A stretch of DNA of 64,000 nucleotides from Stentor roeselii (GCA_006503475.1 RSEH01000018.1:62001-126000), one strand, 5' to 3'. Positions 9,914 through 19,983 are shown, counted from the first letter of the stretch. Program-made: numbers and translations. Notes: generated from the sequence alone by a model not told the origin.

Positions 9914-10174
9914 CTATCCATTATACCTCGCAAAGTTCCAATAAGGCATAAGCACCTTAAGTCTTTTGACATTTCCATAACTAGTCAACTCCTTCGGATT
10001 CTTCTTCCTTTTCAAGTTGCTCCTACTTTTGCATTCATTCAAATGCCGCTTGCCAATAGGATAAAAAAAGAAGTGCTTATCCCAAAGAGTCCCAGTAATT
10101 TTCGCCCTCTTCTTCAGTCCAGAATGTGTCTTCATCTTATAATACGAAGCAAAAGCCCTAAGCAGAGTAGCCAT
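9914..10174 (-). CDS. MRPL35: Mitochondrial ribosomal protein bL35m
   Basis: 86 residues. The core KMKTHSGLKKRAKITG, then GKRHLNECKSR and NVKRLKVLMPY, matches the bL35 family (bacterial rpmI: K-THSG-KKR-K-TG, then GKRH, then the K-L-PY end). The first residues, MATLLRAFASYYK, look like a short mitochondrial targeting sequence, so the protein should sit in the mitochondrial large ribosomal subunit. An in-frame ATG lies five codons upstream (10189). I prefer 10174 because it has a TATAATATG context and gives the better presequence. About ten residues are inserted after ITG (LWDKHFFFYPI) relative to bacterial bL35. Confidence 0.85.
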   Translation of the reverse strand: MATLLRAFASYYKMKTHSGLKKRAKITGTLWDKHFFFYPIGKRHLNECKSRSNLKRKKNPKELTSYGNVKRLKVLMPYWNFARYNG

Positions 10175-10332
10175 ATTATAACTAATCATTTCATCTAATT
10201 TCTAATCAAATTTCAAATGATTCTAAAACAAAACATTCAAACCTCATCAAAATCTTTCCTAAAAAAAATCACTGAAATGTTTAAATACTGAATATTTCCA
10301 AAATCATCAAAAATTTTAAAAGTTTTTAATAA

Positions 10333-12447
10333 ATGCAAGATTCTGCCGAATCATCTGAAAATATCATAACTCGATGGGAACATCAAGATCAAAAAAATGT
10401 TCATAACAAAGTCTTGGAATGCTCTAAGGACTTGATGGGAATCTCTAAAAATCGAGTTTGCACTGACATCTTCTGTTTAAGCGTTTTCATTGTTTTGAAT
10501 GCAGGACTTCTAGGCTTGAGTTATTACATATCTTTAACAGGAGATATAAACCGACTGGGCCATGGAAGTGATTTTCGAGGAGACGTTTGTGGAGTTGAAG
10601 GTTTAAAATCACGTGAATTTACTTATTATCCTGATCCTCTTGACCTACTTATTTCATTATGCTTAAAGAAATGCCCGAAAGACGTCGAAAGTGAGTCAAT
10701 CTGCTACTACGACACAGATCAAAAGACAATAATAAAAACTTACCAATGTTGGGATTCCTACCCAACAACTGAATACGGGTTCTACTGTTTCCCTAAAGAA
10801 AAAGAATCCAGAAAAAGAATAATCGACGAGTTCTTCACAAGTGAAAATTTAATCCGAAGAGCTGGAGGTGACTTAATTTCAGTATTTTTCATTCAGGTCT
10901 GGCCTATAGGTTTATTCGGAGTATTAATCAGCATCTGCTACTCAGTAGCTTTCATCATCAGTCTTCCCTTTCCAAGTACTTGAAAATCAGAGGGTCTTGT
11001 ATCCTTCACAATCTTCTCAATAATCCAAAACGCATGTCTTCTTCCATGCATGGCGCTGTTGATTTACTACAATTCTCTCCAGTTCAAATCAAAACTCTGT
11101 GAAAAAAACAATTCAGTGAATCCTGATTACTGCTACAAAACCCCTGAACTCGGTCTTCGAATATTAACAGGAATTGTGGGCTTTAGTTATTTTATTTACT
11201 TGCTTTATTTGGTCTTTCATAGGAAAATATTTTTTTCAGCTTTAGAGATATTTAAAGTCGTATCAGAACCGATAAACAAAGTAAAAAGACTGGTTTGGAT
11301 TCCGGTGGTCTTGGAAGTGATTGGATTGTGTGTACTTCTGGGACTTTACACCCTGATGCTTTATAGTTTTGGAATTGGATTCGTGAAAAAACATAAAAAT
11401 AATGAGGTCCCTGGTGGGGAAGTGAATAAACTTGAATTTAGAAATTCTGATAGACTTATCATGGGATTTATTATTTTTATGTCATTTTGGTGGCTTAGCT
11501 TTTTGATAGGCATCTGCGAGTTCATCGTTGGAGGGGTGGTAGGCTGTTGGTACTTCACAAAGGAAAAATCAGTGATTTTCCACCCTTTATCCCTATCCTT
11601 GAAATACTGTTTTCGTTATCATCTTGGAAGTATTATTCGAGGTTCTTTTTACAACCTTTTCTTGAAATTTCCTAGTTTTTTCTTAGAAATTTTTTATAAA
11701 TTTTTACTTCGGTTCAATAAAAATACTTGTTCTTTGATTTCGGCTTATTTTTGCTGGATTTGTTTGTCTTGTTATCATTTTGGGTTGAAGTATTCAAGTA
11801 GTTCTAGTTTTATTTACTTGGCAGTCTTTGGACTGCCTTATGCTCAGTCATCTCGAGAATCATTTTATTTAAAAAAGAGGAACCAAAGAAGAAGTCTTGG
11901 GTTTTTAGCTGCTCCTTGGCATTGCATGTTTCAAATGAAAATCGCAATCGCTTTACCTGGGTTTATTGCTGTTTATTCTTTTTTGAATTTGAATCAAGGA
12001 GAATTTTTAGGAATTTCTGGAAAACATTTGAGTAGTTTTTTAGCTCCTGCGGTCTTTGTGCTGGTTTTTTGTGTTTTTTTAGGAGAGGTTGTTACTAGTG
12101 CTTTGTATTCGTCTGTTGAAGCGATGGCTTTGTGTGTGGCTGCTGATGAAGAGATGTTTACTGCGGAACAGAGGTTTGTTAAAGGTCAAGTTCAAGAATT
12201 ACTCGATAGTTCCTACTCTGAAACAAGAAAAGCTGAATTCATCCCGGTCGACACTCAAAAAGCAGGCAGATCATATAGATTACCAGTAAACAAACTCGAT
12301 TTCGACTCAAGTTTCAACGCACGTGTATCTCCAATCCCTAAAGCCTTCAGCCCACTCCCAAGCACCCTAAGCCCGATCCCAACAAAGCCATTTCCCAACC
12401 TACCCAAAAATCTAAACCTTTCACATACCTCAAATCAAGGAAATTAA
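10333..12447 (+). CDS. Choline transporter-like protein (SLC44/CTL family)
   Basis: 699 residues after removal of a 15-nt intron at 10976-10990; without that removal the frame stops at a TGA inside the intron. The layout is typical of CTL proteins: a cytosolic N-terminus, a first membrane span (IFCLSVFIVLNAGLLGLSYY), a large Cys-rich luminal or extracellular loop (CGVEG, LCLKKCP, YCFPK), then about nine further hydrophobic spans and a Ser/Pro-rich cytosolic tail. The family transports choline or ethanolamine, or acts in membrane lipid supply; the substrate here is not known. Start context is AATAAATG. Joining the two exons restores FPKGLVSFTIFSIIQNACLL across the splice, inside a membrane helix. 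Confidence 0.85.
10976..10990 (+). other. 15-nt intron in SLC44-type gene
   Basis: GTACTTGAAAATCAG. It begins GTA, ends CAG, has A at position 10 and contains the in-frame TGA that would end the first exon. Removal keeps frame and joins two halves of one membrane protein. Confidence 0.85.
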
Positions 12448-12455
12448 CCTAATAA

Positions 12456-13403
12456 TTAAATCGAAACGAATTGTTGAGCAGAAACCTTATTCTTGGCATC
12501 TGCCAGTCCAAGAGCGATCTGCTGAGCAAGCTCAGCAGGTGTAAAATCATAAGGAACAACAGTAGAGTTCAAATGTTGCGAAGGGTAAATAACGTAAGGA
12601 ATCTGAATTCCTGGGAAGTCAGTCTGCGCGAACTCGATGCTTCTTTCAAAGAACTCAAAAGCTGCGATTTCAGCATATCTCATTGAGGCCTGTAAAGTTT
12701 TATATGAAGCCGCGTCTACTCCTTTAAGTGCCCTGCCAGCGCCCATGACGGCGTGGACTATTACTTGACTTGTCGAGTAACCTAATGTCTTGCAAGCGTT
12801 CACTGCAGAGCCAAAGTCGATCGGGAACTTTAGACTTCCTGTCACTAGCTGAAGCTTGTTGTAAGTCACAAATGGAAGAATGCCTGGCTCTGTCACACTT
12901 GAGAGAATTCCGGATTGCATGCCGGATAAGGTCTGGCCTGAAGAGTTGAATAATGCGTAGTTACCGGAGATCAGGTCCGTTGCACCTACTGATGTCCATC
13001 TTAAGAACTTTGAAGGGGTAAGCTTTGCGATAGTCTTTTTCAACGGAGCTGAGTCATAAAGACCAGACTCCAAAAGCAGTCCAGTAATCAGTCCTCCAGG
13101 CCAATCAACATAAATCTGACCATAGCTAAAAGAAGTCCAAAAGTTATTCAAGTTGGTAGCTGCAACTGACTCTTGTCCCTGAGCCACCTGTCCAACAATC
13201 GCAGCATTTAAAGCCCCAAGTCCGATACCCGTGACCACATCCCATTCCACCTCATCAGGTGGAAGATTTTGAATAAGGCCCATAATGACTCCAGCTTCAT
13301 ACGCTCCCCGTTCACTTCCCCCTCCTAAGGCGAGTACCCGACAGGCACTGTTGAGTGCCTGTGTTATTGTCAAACTAAGCAAAAGTAATATTTTACTCCA
13401 CAT
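12456..13403 (-). CDS. Secreted patatin-like protein lacking catalytic residues
   Basis: 315 residues with a clear signal peptide (WSKILLLLSLTITQALNS). The patatin fold is marked by the oxyanion loop GGGSERGAYEAG at residues 27-38 and by GIGLGALNAA at 59-68, where lipases have G-x-S-x-G. Here the nucleophile serine is Gly61 (codon GGA). The second half of the dyad, normally DG[GA], reads VTGSLKFPID, so the aspartate is also missing. Family members are phospholipases or acyl hydrolases; this one is probably catalytically dead or uses different chemistry. It is G+C richer than its neighbours, as expected of a highly expressed gene. Start context AATAAATG. Confidence 0.85.
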   Translation of the reverse strand: MWSKILLLLSLTITQALNSACRVLALGGGSERGAYEAGVIMGLIQNLPPDEVEWDVVTGIGLGALNAAIVGQVAQGQESVAATNLNNFWTSFSYGQIYVDWPGGLITGLLLESGLYDSAPLKKTIAKLTPSKFLRWTSVGATDLISGNYALFNSSGQTLSGMQSGILSSVTEPGILPFVTYNKLQLVTGSLKFPIDFGSAVNACKTLGYSTSQVIVHAVMGAGRALKGVDAASYKTLQASMRYAEIAAFEFFERSIEFAQTDFPGIQIPYVIYPSQHLNSTVVPYDFTPAELAQQIALGLADAKNKVSAQQFVSI

Positions 13404-13496
13404 TTATTGTTTACTTTGCAAAGAATGGACACTATAAAGACTTCTTTCATCTTTAGTCCTGAGGTTCTAGATAAGTAGGAAAGTTATTTCATATAA

Positions 13497-14642
13497 ATGG
13501 AAGAAGATATTGTTAAGCAGAACTTGCCAGAAATTTATGAATCTATTGTTAAGACTGAAGAGGATGTTGATTTTGCTTTGGTTAAAGAAGATCTTGAAGA
13601 ACTGGTTTGGCTTAAGTTTGATGAGTTAAAGACTGAAGAAGCTATTGTTGCGGTTTGGAAAGTTGCTGATCGATGGGGAGTCTCAGTATTACAGCAAACC
13701 CCTCGTTTCAAAATCTTAAAACTAACAAAAGTAAAAATTTCCATCACGAACTTCATGTACAATATATCCTCCTCTCCAAAAATCAAGCAAATCTGCCAAG
13801 ATTCCCAAAATAAAATCGACGACATGACCTTCTTCCAATGTGCTAAAAACCTTTTATACGCATCATCAGACGAAGATTTTTCATCTCTAATGCAAAGAAT
13901 AGTAGACACCTACAACGAGTTTAAGTCAAACATTACCTCATTTTTCATCCACTTCGACAAAGTACTGAAAAGCGAGATGAACTGCACCTTGTCAAGTATA
14001 ATGGACTCAGTCTTCAACACAAAAGTCCTGAAGCACTTCAGCGAAAAGATGTCTTCAGATGAGAAACTCAAGAAGATCCTCAGTGAATATTCAGAAAAAA
14101 AAGGAATTTCAGCTTCCTCCGGGTACACCATTACTTACACCCACTACCCAAGCGACCACTCTTCTTGGGCAAGAGAAAACATCTACAAAGGACAGATAAA
14201 TGAAGAAGGAAAAAGAGAAGGCTTCGGAAAAATCAATTATTTTGGAGGAGACTCTTATCAAGGACAATGGAAAAATGATAGACCTGAAGGACTCGGCCTT
14301 TATATCTGGAAACTTGGAGGAAGGTATCTTGGAAACTTCGAAAAAGGACTTCCAAATGGAGAAGGTGAAAGAATTTATAACTCTGGAAATTATTTTAAAG
14401 GAAATTTTCTTGCTGGGAAAAAAAATGGACTTGGTGTCATGTGTTTCAAGAATGGAGATGTTTATGATGGAATGTGGGAAGATGACTTCATGCATGGAGA
14501 AGGAAAATACACCTGGGCAACTGGAGATGTTTTCATTGGGAGATTCGTTAAAGATATCAGGGATGGCCCTGGGTGTCTTAATCTTGTGACCCACGAGTCA
14601 CTTCCTGGCACCTGGAAAGATAACTCGAAAAATAATAGTTAG
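13497..14642 (+). CDS. MORN-repeat protein
   Basis: 381 residues; start context CATATAAATG. The N-terminal 220 residues are helical and acidic with no recognised domain. Residues about 228-370 carry about six MORN repeats (YKGQINEEGKREGFG, YQGQWKNDRPEGLG, YLGNFEKGLPNGEG, FKGNFLAGKKNGLG, YDGMWEDDFMHGEG and FIGRFVKDIRDGPG). MORN repeats bind membranes or act as scaffolds in ciliary and cortical structures of protists. A cortical or ciliary role fits a ciliate but is inferred. The gene is 28 nt upstream of the next gene on the same strand. Confidence 0.9.
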   Translation: MEEDIVKQNLPEIYESIVKTEEDVDFALVKEDLEELVWLKFDELKTEEAIVAVWKVADRWGVSVLQQTPRFKILKLTKVKISITNFMYNISSSPKIKQICQDSQNKIDDMTFFQCAKNLLYASSDEDFSSLMQRIVDTYNEFKSNITSFFIHFDKVLKSEMNCTLSSIMDSVFNTKVLKHFSEKMSSDEKLKKILSEYSEKKGISASSGYTITYTHYPSDHSSWARENIYKGQINEEGKREGFGKINYFGGDSYQGQWKNDRPEGLGLYIWKLGGRYLGNFEKGLPNGEGERIYNSGNYFKGNFLAGKKNGLGVMCFKNGDVYDGMWEDDFMHGEGKYTWATGDVFIGRFVKDIRDGPGCLNLVTHESLPGTWKDNSKNNS

Positions 14643-14670
14643 TTTAAAAAGATCTTGAAATAATCTCACT

Positions 14671-17364
14671 ATGGATCAGTTCTTAGGACTCACAAATGAA
14701 GGAAGTGACCTGAGCTGTTTTTTAAACACGGCTTTTCAAGTCTTTTATCATATGAAGATTTTCAATGCTCGTCTCTGTGAGAAGCGAGGTGAAAATGATG
14801 AAAATCATAAGTGCATCGCTTCAGTCTTATCTGAGTTGCTGGAAAAATATGAAAATGAGTTGAAGGGAAAAAAAGAACCGATGATTACTTTTAACCTTCA
14901 ACTGGAACTTGTCAAGGTCTGGGGTGAAAAAGCTTTTGGGATGAAGCAAATGGCTGATACAATGGAAGTGCTTAATTGCTTATTTCTTAGTATTCATCAT
15001 GCCTTTCGAGGAAATTGTTACTCTTCTCAACCTTTCGATGATGATGACTGTGAATGTCTTGTTCACTCTCATATTTTCATGAACTTTCGAAATGTTCTTA
15101 AGTGTAATGATTGTGGAAAGCAAGAAGAAAACTTAACAAATTTACTTATTAATCCTTTTCATACTAACCCCTTCGCTGGTGACATTGTAGCTTTAAAAGC
15201 GAATGAAAATAGTGAATTTCCTTACACTATGCAACATTTAGACCAGTTTCCACGTTATGCAAAAATTCAAAATGAGTCGAAAATCGCTGGAAATTGTGAA
15301 AACTGTCAAAATCCTCGAACTTTATATCAAGAATTAATTAAATCTCCTCGTTTTTTGATTTTTCAGATGATTTGGAAAGATAACTTTTTTCAGAAACTGA
15401 AAAATTTAGAATTATTCGCATCTTTGAAGTTTTCTTTGAATATCAGAGAACTTTTTGAGACGAGCCTTGATGAAAACTTTAATTTTATTGGGTTTATCAT
15501 TAATGCTCCGAATCATTATTATTATATTGCGTGGTCTTGCTCCACATGGTGGGAAGTGAATGACTCAAAAGTAGAAAAAATTGAAAGTTTTAGTAATGTG
15601 ATGATGAAAATTAATCGATTTAGAAGGAAAATTGTTGGAGTTGTTTTTGAAAAAAATTGTGAACCTGAATATCAAATAATTGATGAGCACATGTTGAAAT
15701 CATCTGAAAAATCAATTATTTTTGACCTGTCCTGCAAGAATTGCTCGGAAATTACTGAAGATAAAAAATGTAAAAATTGTGGATGGTCAAGAGCTAAAAG
15801 TTGGATTAAATGGACTTGTCCCAACTGTTTAACCAACAATCGAAAAGACATATGTATAAAATGCAATGAAAAACGTTTTTTTTACCAGGAAAAATGTTCT
15901 TTCTGCAAAAATCTTAAAGATCACTGCATATGCGAACAAAGATTTCCATTCCACTGCAAAAGCTGCACCTCTGAATTACAAATAGAAAAATTTTGTAGTA
16001 ATTGTGCATCAGAAATCATTTTGAAAGAATTTGAATACTATTGCTGCACTTGCAGGTCAAGAAAAAGTAAAGATGACATGATTTGCTTTAACTGCTCTGT
16101 ATTATATTGGACCTGTTTAAATTGCAACATTAAAACTTCAAATGCAATAAAGTGTCCTCAATGCAATTTAAAAAAACATGAGAATATCTGGTACTGTAAA
16201 ACTTGCAAAATATTCAATAAAAAGCTGAAAGATTGTGAAAAATGTTTAAAAAAAGAAAATGAAATTGAATATTGCAACATTTGTTGCTCTGATAAATTTC
16301 CATTTTGCAAATGTGATATAAAAATTGGATGTGTTTTATGTTCTAATGGAATAAGTGGTCCAAATGATCTGATTTGTTTTAGATGTGGAGATCAAGTTAT
16401 TGATAACTTTTGTAATTCATGCCAAGATTTTATACCTAAGCTTTTTTTTCCATGTCGTAAATGTTTTGATGAGAGGTCTGAAGAGTTACCCTTGAAATTA
16501 AGTCTTTCGAAACCGGATGACTGTTTTGTTTGTAGACTGAAAATTAATGATGAAATTTTCCTTTGTTGGGTTTGTGGGAAACCTTTTTCTGGGGAGTTTG
16601 TTTGTGACTGCAACCCGGATAAATCTGTTTGCCAGGCATGTCTTGAAGAGCTCAAGTACTGCTCTAAGTGTAGAAAGTTCTTTTTAGGTTTATACTGTAA
16701 GGGCTGCAAATCGATGAAAGTAGATTTTTTGATTAATGAACTACCTTATAGCCAGATGTTCGACTCAGACTGGGAGTGTTTTAAATGCAACTCTTTCAAT
16801 CGACAAGAAGTCTTATTCTGTGAATACTGTAATCATCCTCAATTAAGTTCATTTTCTGAAACTTATAAATGCAAATTCTGTTTAACGATCTCTCCATACC
16901 CTCTATGTAAAGACTGTCTCTGGATTAATCGATGTTCCAATTGCTCCAAAAAAATATTCTTCACCCAGAGCTACTCCTGTGGAAACTGCGGTAGTTCCTT
17001 AAAAAACTCATTCTGTCCTTCATGCAAGATAATTATTCCAAAAAGCAGAATCCTTTGCAAAACCTGCACAGTCAACATGTCCCTTTGCCCATGTGGTCGA
17101 AAGAAACACCCAAAAAGTCTCCTTTGCAAATACTGCAAGTTAAAAATAACCTACCAAAAAATCATCTGCACCTACTGCAAAAATCAAAAAAATCTCGATA
17201 TTTGTTATTATTGCACAAATGAAATAATAGAAGAAATCTGCGGAAAGTGCAATCGAGAAAACTCTAAAAAAAATAATTATTTCTGTGGAACATGCTCATT
17301 AATTCATCATAAAAAAAGAAATGAAAACAGAGAAACTGATTTTTCTTACTTTGACCTAGACTAG
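14671..17364 (+). CDS. USP-like ubiquitin hydrolase with very long Cys-rich zinc-ribbon tail
   Basis: 897 residues. The N-terminal 310 residues resemble a ubiquitin-specific protease: the Cys box GLTNEGSDLSCFLNTAFQV (Cys16) is close to the USP53/54 form, one CxxC pair lies near residue 147, and a His box NHYYYIAWSCSTWWEVNDSKV is present, so both catalytic residues can be placed. From about residue 350 to the end the chain is an almost uninterrupted series of CxxC knuckles, about forty pairs by eye (CPNC, CIKC, CSFC, CKTC...), as in zinc ribbons or RanBP2-like fingers. Such a tail could bind ubiquitin, RNA or proteins. I have not seen this combination described, but cannot search. Confidence 0.8.
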   Translation: MDQFLGLTNEGSDLSCFLNTAFQVFYHMKIFNARLCEKRGENDENHKCIASVLSELLEKYENELKGKKEPMITFNLQLELVKVWGEKAFGMKQMADTMEVLNCLFLSIHHAFRGNCYSSQPFDDDDCECLVHSHIFMNFRNVLKCNDCGKQEENLTNLLINPFHTNPFAGDIVALKANENSEFPYTMQHLDQFPRYAKIQNESKIAGNCENCQNPRTLYQELIKSPRFLIFQMIWKDNFFQKLKNLELFASLKFSLNIRELFETSLDENFNFIGFIINAPNHYYYIAWSCSTWWEVNDSKVEKIESFSNVMMKINRFRRKIVGVVFEKNCEPEYQIIDEHMLKSSEKSIIFDLSCKNCSEITEDKKCKNCGWSRAKSWIKWTCPNCLTNNRKDICIKCNEKRFFYQEKCSFCKNLKDHCICEQRFPFHCKSCTSELQIEKFCSNCASEIILKEFEYYCCTCRSRKSKDDMICFNCSVLYWTCLNCNIKTSNAIKCPQCNLKKHENIWYCKTCKIFNKKLKDCEKCLKKENEIEYCNICCSDKFPFCKCDIKIGCVLCSNGISGPNDLICFRCGDQVIDNFCNSCQDFIPKLFFPCRKCFDERSEELPLKLSLSKPDDCFVCRLKINDEIFLCWVCGKPFSGEFVCDCNPDKSVCQACLEELKYCSKCRKFFLGLYCKGCKSMKVDFLINELPYSQMFDSDWECFKCNSFNRQEVLFCEYCNHPQLSSFSETYKCKFCLTISPYPLCKDCLWINRCSNCSKKIFFTQSYSCGNCGSSLKNSFCPSCKIIIPKSRILCKTCTVNMSLCPCGRKKHPKSLLCKYCKLKITYQKIICTYCKNQKNLDICYYCTNEIIEEICGKCNRENSKKNNYFCGTCSLIHHKKRNENRETDFSYFDLD

Positions 17365-17375
17365 TCTAACAAATC

Positions 17376-18011
17376 CTACATAATAATATCTTTTCCAATT
17401 AAATATCCATTCTCATAAACAGCTCGCTCGCCCAGCCACCATCTGACAGGCGAGACTTTATTCCTCGGCGGGTACCTCGTTGTCCTGCTGATTTTTCTAC
17501 CTCGAGCTAAAATCCTCATGACTTGATCATGTTCAAATACCTGAACCTTTACTTTTCTTTTTCTTGTCTTCTGTGTCTGGTCGATTTCCATGAATCCTTC
17601 ATCGAAGTTTTCATTCAGATCTTGAATAACTTCATTACCCTCGAAGGAGTCTTCAAAATCGTAGAGGTTGAATGCAGGACTTTCATTCAAATGGTAACTG
17701 GTCCTTGTGTAAGACGGGTTAATGTAAGGACTTTGAGTACCTTGAGGACTTGAAAATGAGGGAAGGGGTGGATTTGATTGATTTTGGATTTCTGATGAGT
17801 TTATTGATTGTGGGTCTAGAGTTGATTGAGTGTTTTCGGTTGATGATATGAAACTTTCACTGAATCTTGAGTCTTGCATCAGGTTTTCTTCAATTAATTT
17901 CTTTTGGATGTTGTTTCGACTGATTGGGGATTACATCATTTCACTTATTGGGTATACCAATGACATCGTTGACTGGTACCCTCCGCAGAATGGGTTTGTA
18001 TAAGCTGCCAT
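17376..18011 (-). CDS. CENP-C-motif kinetochore protein candidate
   Basis: 206 residues after removing a 15-nt intron at 17920-17934. This adds an N-terminal exon starting at 18011 (MAAYTNPFCGGYQSTMSL...) to the frame whose next ATG is at 17879. The C-terminus carries a CENP-C/Mif2-type signature: RKISRTTRYPP..., then VRWWLGERAVYENG. This fits the pattern of basic and Ser residues, an Arg, a Pro and an aromatic-Trp pair that binds the H2A/H2B surface and CENP-A tail in other eukaryotes. The middle is Ser/Asn-rich and disordered, followed by an acidic patch and a basic KTRKRKVKVQV stretch. The cupin domain of CENP-C is absent. Confidence 0.65.
17920..17934 (-). other. 15-nt intron in CENP-C-motif gene
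   Basis: GTAATCCCCAATCAG on the minus strand: GTA start, A at position 10, CAG end, with an in-frame TAA inside. Removal joins a short N-terminal exon, otherwise an orphan 26-codon frame, to the main frame in phase. Confidence 0.8.
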
Positions 18012-18034
18012 TTAATATTTTTGAATAATCCCTC

Positions 18035-18829
18035 CTATGAATATTCTTTATTAATTAACAGTCTTGAGGTAAACTCGCAGGTTGAGGAAAATGAAAAGTA
18101 GGAAGCTTCTACTTGTTCTTTTGATACCGTATAGAAGTCATCAATATAATCATGAATGCTTACTGGAAGAGGAAGTTTCACTTGGCTCACATTGCTAAAA
18201 TAAGAGCAAAATTCCAGTTCCTTCGAATGAATCATCCAACACCTGCTTATACCTTACTCAAAAGCACTAAAAATTTTAAAAATTCTGTATTTTTCAAAAG
18301 TTGCACAGATTTTTAAGTAGTTAGGAAAGGGGGTAGTCACAAGTTTTAAATATTTTTTTTGAACGATTTGAAATCTCTTCCAAATTTTTAAAGTTTTAAT
18401 CTTTTTGCAAGTCCAAAAACGTTTTGATTGCGATTTAAAATGAAAAAACTGAGAATGAAGCTGTTTTTTGAATATTTTTAAAGAATTTGCAAGTTTTTTT
18501 CGAGATTCCACTGAAATTAAAGATTTTTTTATTAGAGAGATTTTCCCGGTTTGACTAATGTTTCGTCTTTTAGGGTATTTCGGGAGTTTTGAAGGTCTTT
18601 TGCTATCAAGAAACAAACTTCTCATTAAAAAAAACGAGAATTTTGTGAGTTTCGTTGTGTTGGAGTTGAAAACTTTTCGTAAGCTCAAACATAAAATAAT
18701 TCCAGTCAGATGCAAGTCAGGTTGATTGGCGAGGTTATCTTGACTTCCAGAAAGTTCACTAGTGAACCGATGAGATTGTTTTAAGGTTTTCTTGATTCTG
18801 ATGGAATCATGAGACAAATTTTTCCTCAT
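18035..18829 (-). CDS. Basic protein of unknown function
   Basis: 259 residues once the 15-nt intron at 18243-18257 is removed; this fuses a 191-codon and a 66-codon frame (...KIFSAFE + CWMIHSKELEF...). Start context AATAAATG. The first 180 residues are very Lys-, Phe- and Ser-rich (for example KSQSKRFWTCKKIKTLKIWKR), predicting a basic helical, possibly nucleic-acid- or membrane-surface-binding protein. The last 70 residues are acidic and neutral. No known domain is recognised. Confidence 0.65.
18243..18257 (-). other. 15-nt intron in basic-protein gene
   Basis: GTAAGGTATAAGCAG on the minus strand. It has the GTA start, A10 and CAG end, and an in-frame TAA immediately at the donor. Removal joins two adjacent frames in phase. 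Confidence 0.8.
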
Positions 18830-19028
18830 TTATTATGATTATCATAATTATCAAGAATCATCAAACATCTAAAAGTATTCAATCGAAAAGTTTTATAATT
18901 TTGTCCTTTTTGATAATCCTTTATTCTAGAATTAGAAAATTTTTCAGTAAGACTAGAAATATTCACCGTATTTAGAGTTATAAAATATTAATAGTAGATA
19001 ATACTTAAAAATCAAAAGAACTAGTAAA

Positions 19029-19280
19029 TCAAAATAATATACACTTGCAAGTTTTTCCATTAATAACATCTCCTGATTTTTCAGAACTTTCAAAAGTTTT
19101 CATCTTCCTGATGGTGAATAATGAAACCTCAGTCATGTCTGAGTCAGAAGAAGAAATAGTAGAACTCAGACTTTCAGATTCAGAGTTGTTCAAATTAAAG
19201 TTATTCAAAGACATAATGCTATCTCCGAAGGAAGTATGAGTTCTGTAAGAGACTGGAGAAGCGAAGCCATTTCTAAACAT
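19029..19280 (-). CDS. Small Ser-rich protein with CaaX-like end
   Basis: 83 residues, Ser/Asn/Asp-rich in the middle (SESESLSSTISSSDSDM) and ending KTCKCILF. The last four residues, CILF, fit a CaaX prenylation box with Phe favouring geranylgeranylation, and the Cys two positions earlier could be palmitoylated. I infer a peripheral membrane protein. The antisense frame in the same place is Glu-rich and starts without a suitable context, so I prefer this strand. No family recognised. Confidence 0.55.
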   Translation of the reverse strand: MFRNGFASPVSYRTHTSFGDSIMSLNNFNLNNSESESLSSTISSSDSDMTEVSLFTIRKMKTFESSEKSGDVINGKTCKCILF

Positions 19281-19494
19281 CTTGCTTTATTTTATTATCT
19301 GTTTATACCAAATATGAACACTGACCAGTATAAATAAGAAATTCTTTCATTTAAAAATTCTGAACTTTTCTTGATTTCTGCCTTTTTTCCAGATGAGCTT
19401 GAAGTGGACCTTATCAGCTCTTTGAGACTTTCTAATAACTTAAAGAAGTACTAGTCATTTACCTTAAAAAATTCAACTTTCCATCTATATTTAA

Positions 19495-19938
19495 CTAGCT
19501 AATGACTTTAGGGTAATCCCTGAAGTTACCCTGGAAGTACCAGAAATGAGTGCAAAGGACAGCTGCTGTAGCAATAAAATAAGACCTTGACTTGAAGTAC
19601 TTCATCCAATTTTCTGAAGAGTAAACTTTATAGTTGATGAGGATATTTGTGTTGTAGAGGTCCTTACTTTTTAACATTGATTTTGCAAGTACCAAATTCA
19701 CACAAAGCAACCAAAAGGCTCGGTTGTCAAACATAGAAGAATGCTCTTTTCTTTGCTCCTCGGTCCAGTAGACATTCGACTTAAAGAAAGAGTTCATCTG
19801 CTCGCGATAAAGAGGGCTGGATTTTATATGAAATACTTCGAAGTCATCCATGTTTTCAGGTAGGTCTGACTGGTAGTCTTTTTTATCTTGAAGACTTAAG
19901 AACTTGATGTAGGGATACTCATATTTGAGAGAAGCCAT
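19495..19938 (-). CDS. Small protein with possible membrane segments, unknown
   Basis: 147 residues starting MASLKYEYPYIKFLSLQDKKD. Two hydrophobic stretches (AFWLLCVNLVLAKSML and SYFIATAAVLCTHFWYF) could be membrane helices, and aromatic residues are common, as in ciliate mitochondrial inner-membrane subunits, but this is inference. The ATG has a TTATAATCATG context. An alternative model joins this frame to the gene at 19984-20517 through a candidate 15-nt intron at 19973-19987; see findings. I keep two genes because that candidate lacks the A at position 10 seen in all six well-supported introns. Confidence 0.6.
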   Translation of the reverse strand: MASLKYEYPYIKFLSLQDKKDYQSDLPENMDDFEVFHIKSSPLYREQMNSFFKSNVYWTEEQRKEHSSMFDNRAFWLLCVNLVLAKSMLKSKDLYNTNILINYKVYSSENWMKYFKSRSYFIATAAVLCTHFWYFQGNFRDYPKVIS

Positions 19939-19983
19939 GATTATAAACCAAATAACTAGCCATTGTTTGAATCTAATCCAAAT

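Noticed and set aside
9784-9978. 64-codon minus-strand frame overlapping bL35m
   Set aside because: First third overlaps bL35m in another phase; the remainder is hydrophobic but has no intron or start that makes it a convincing gene.
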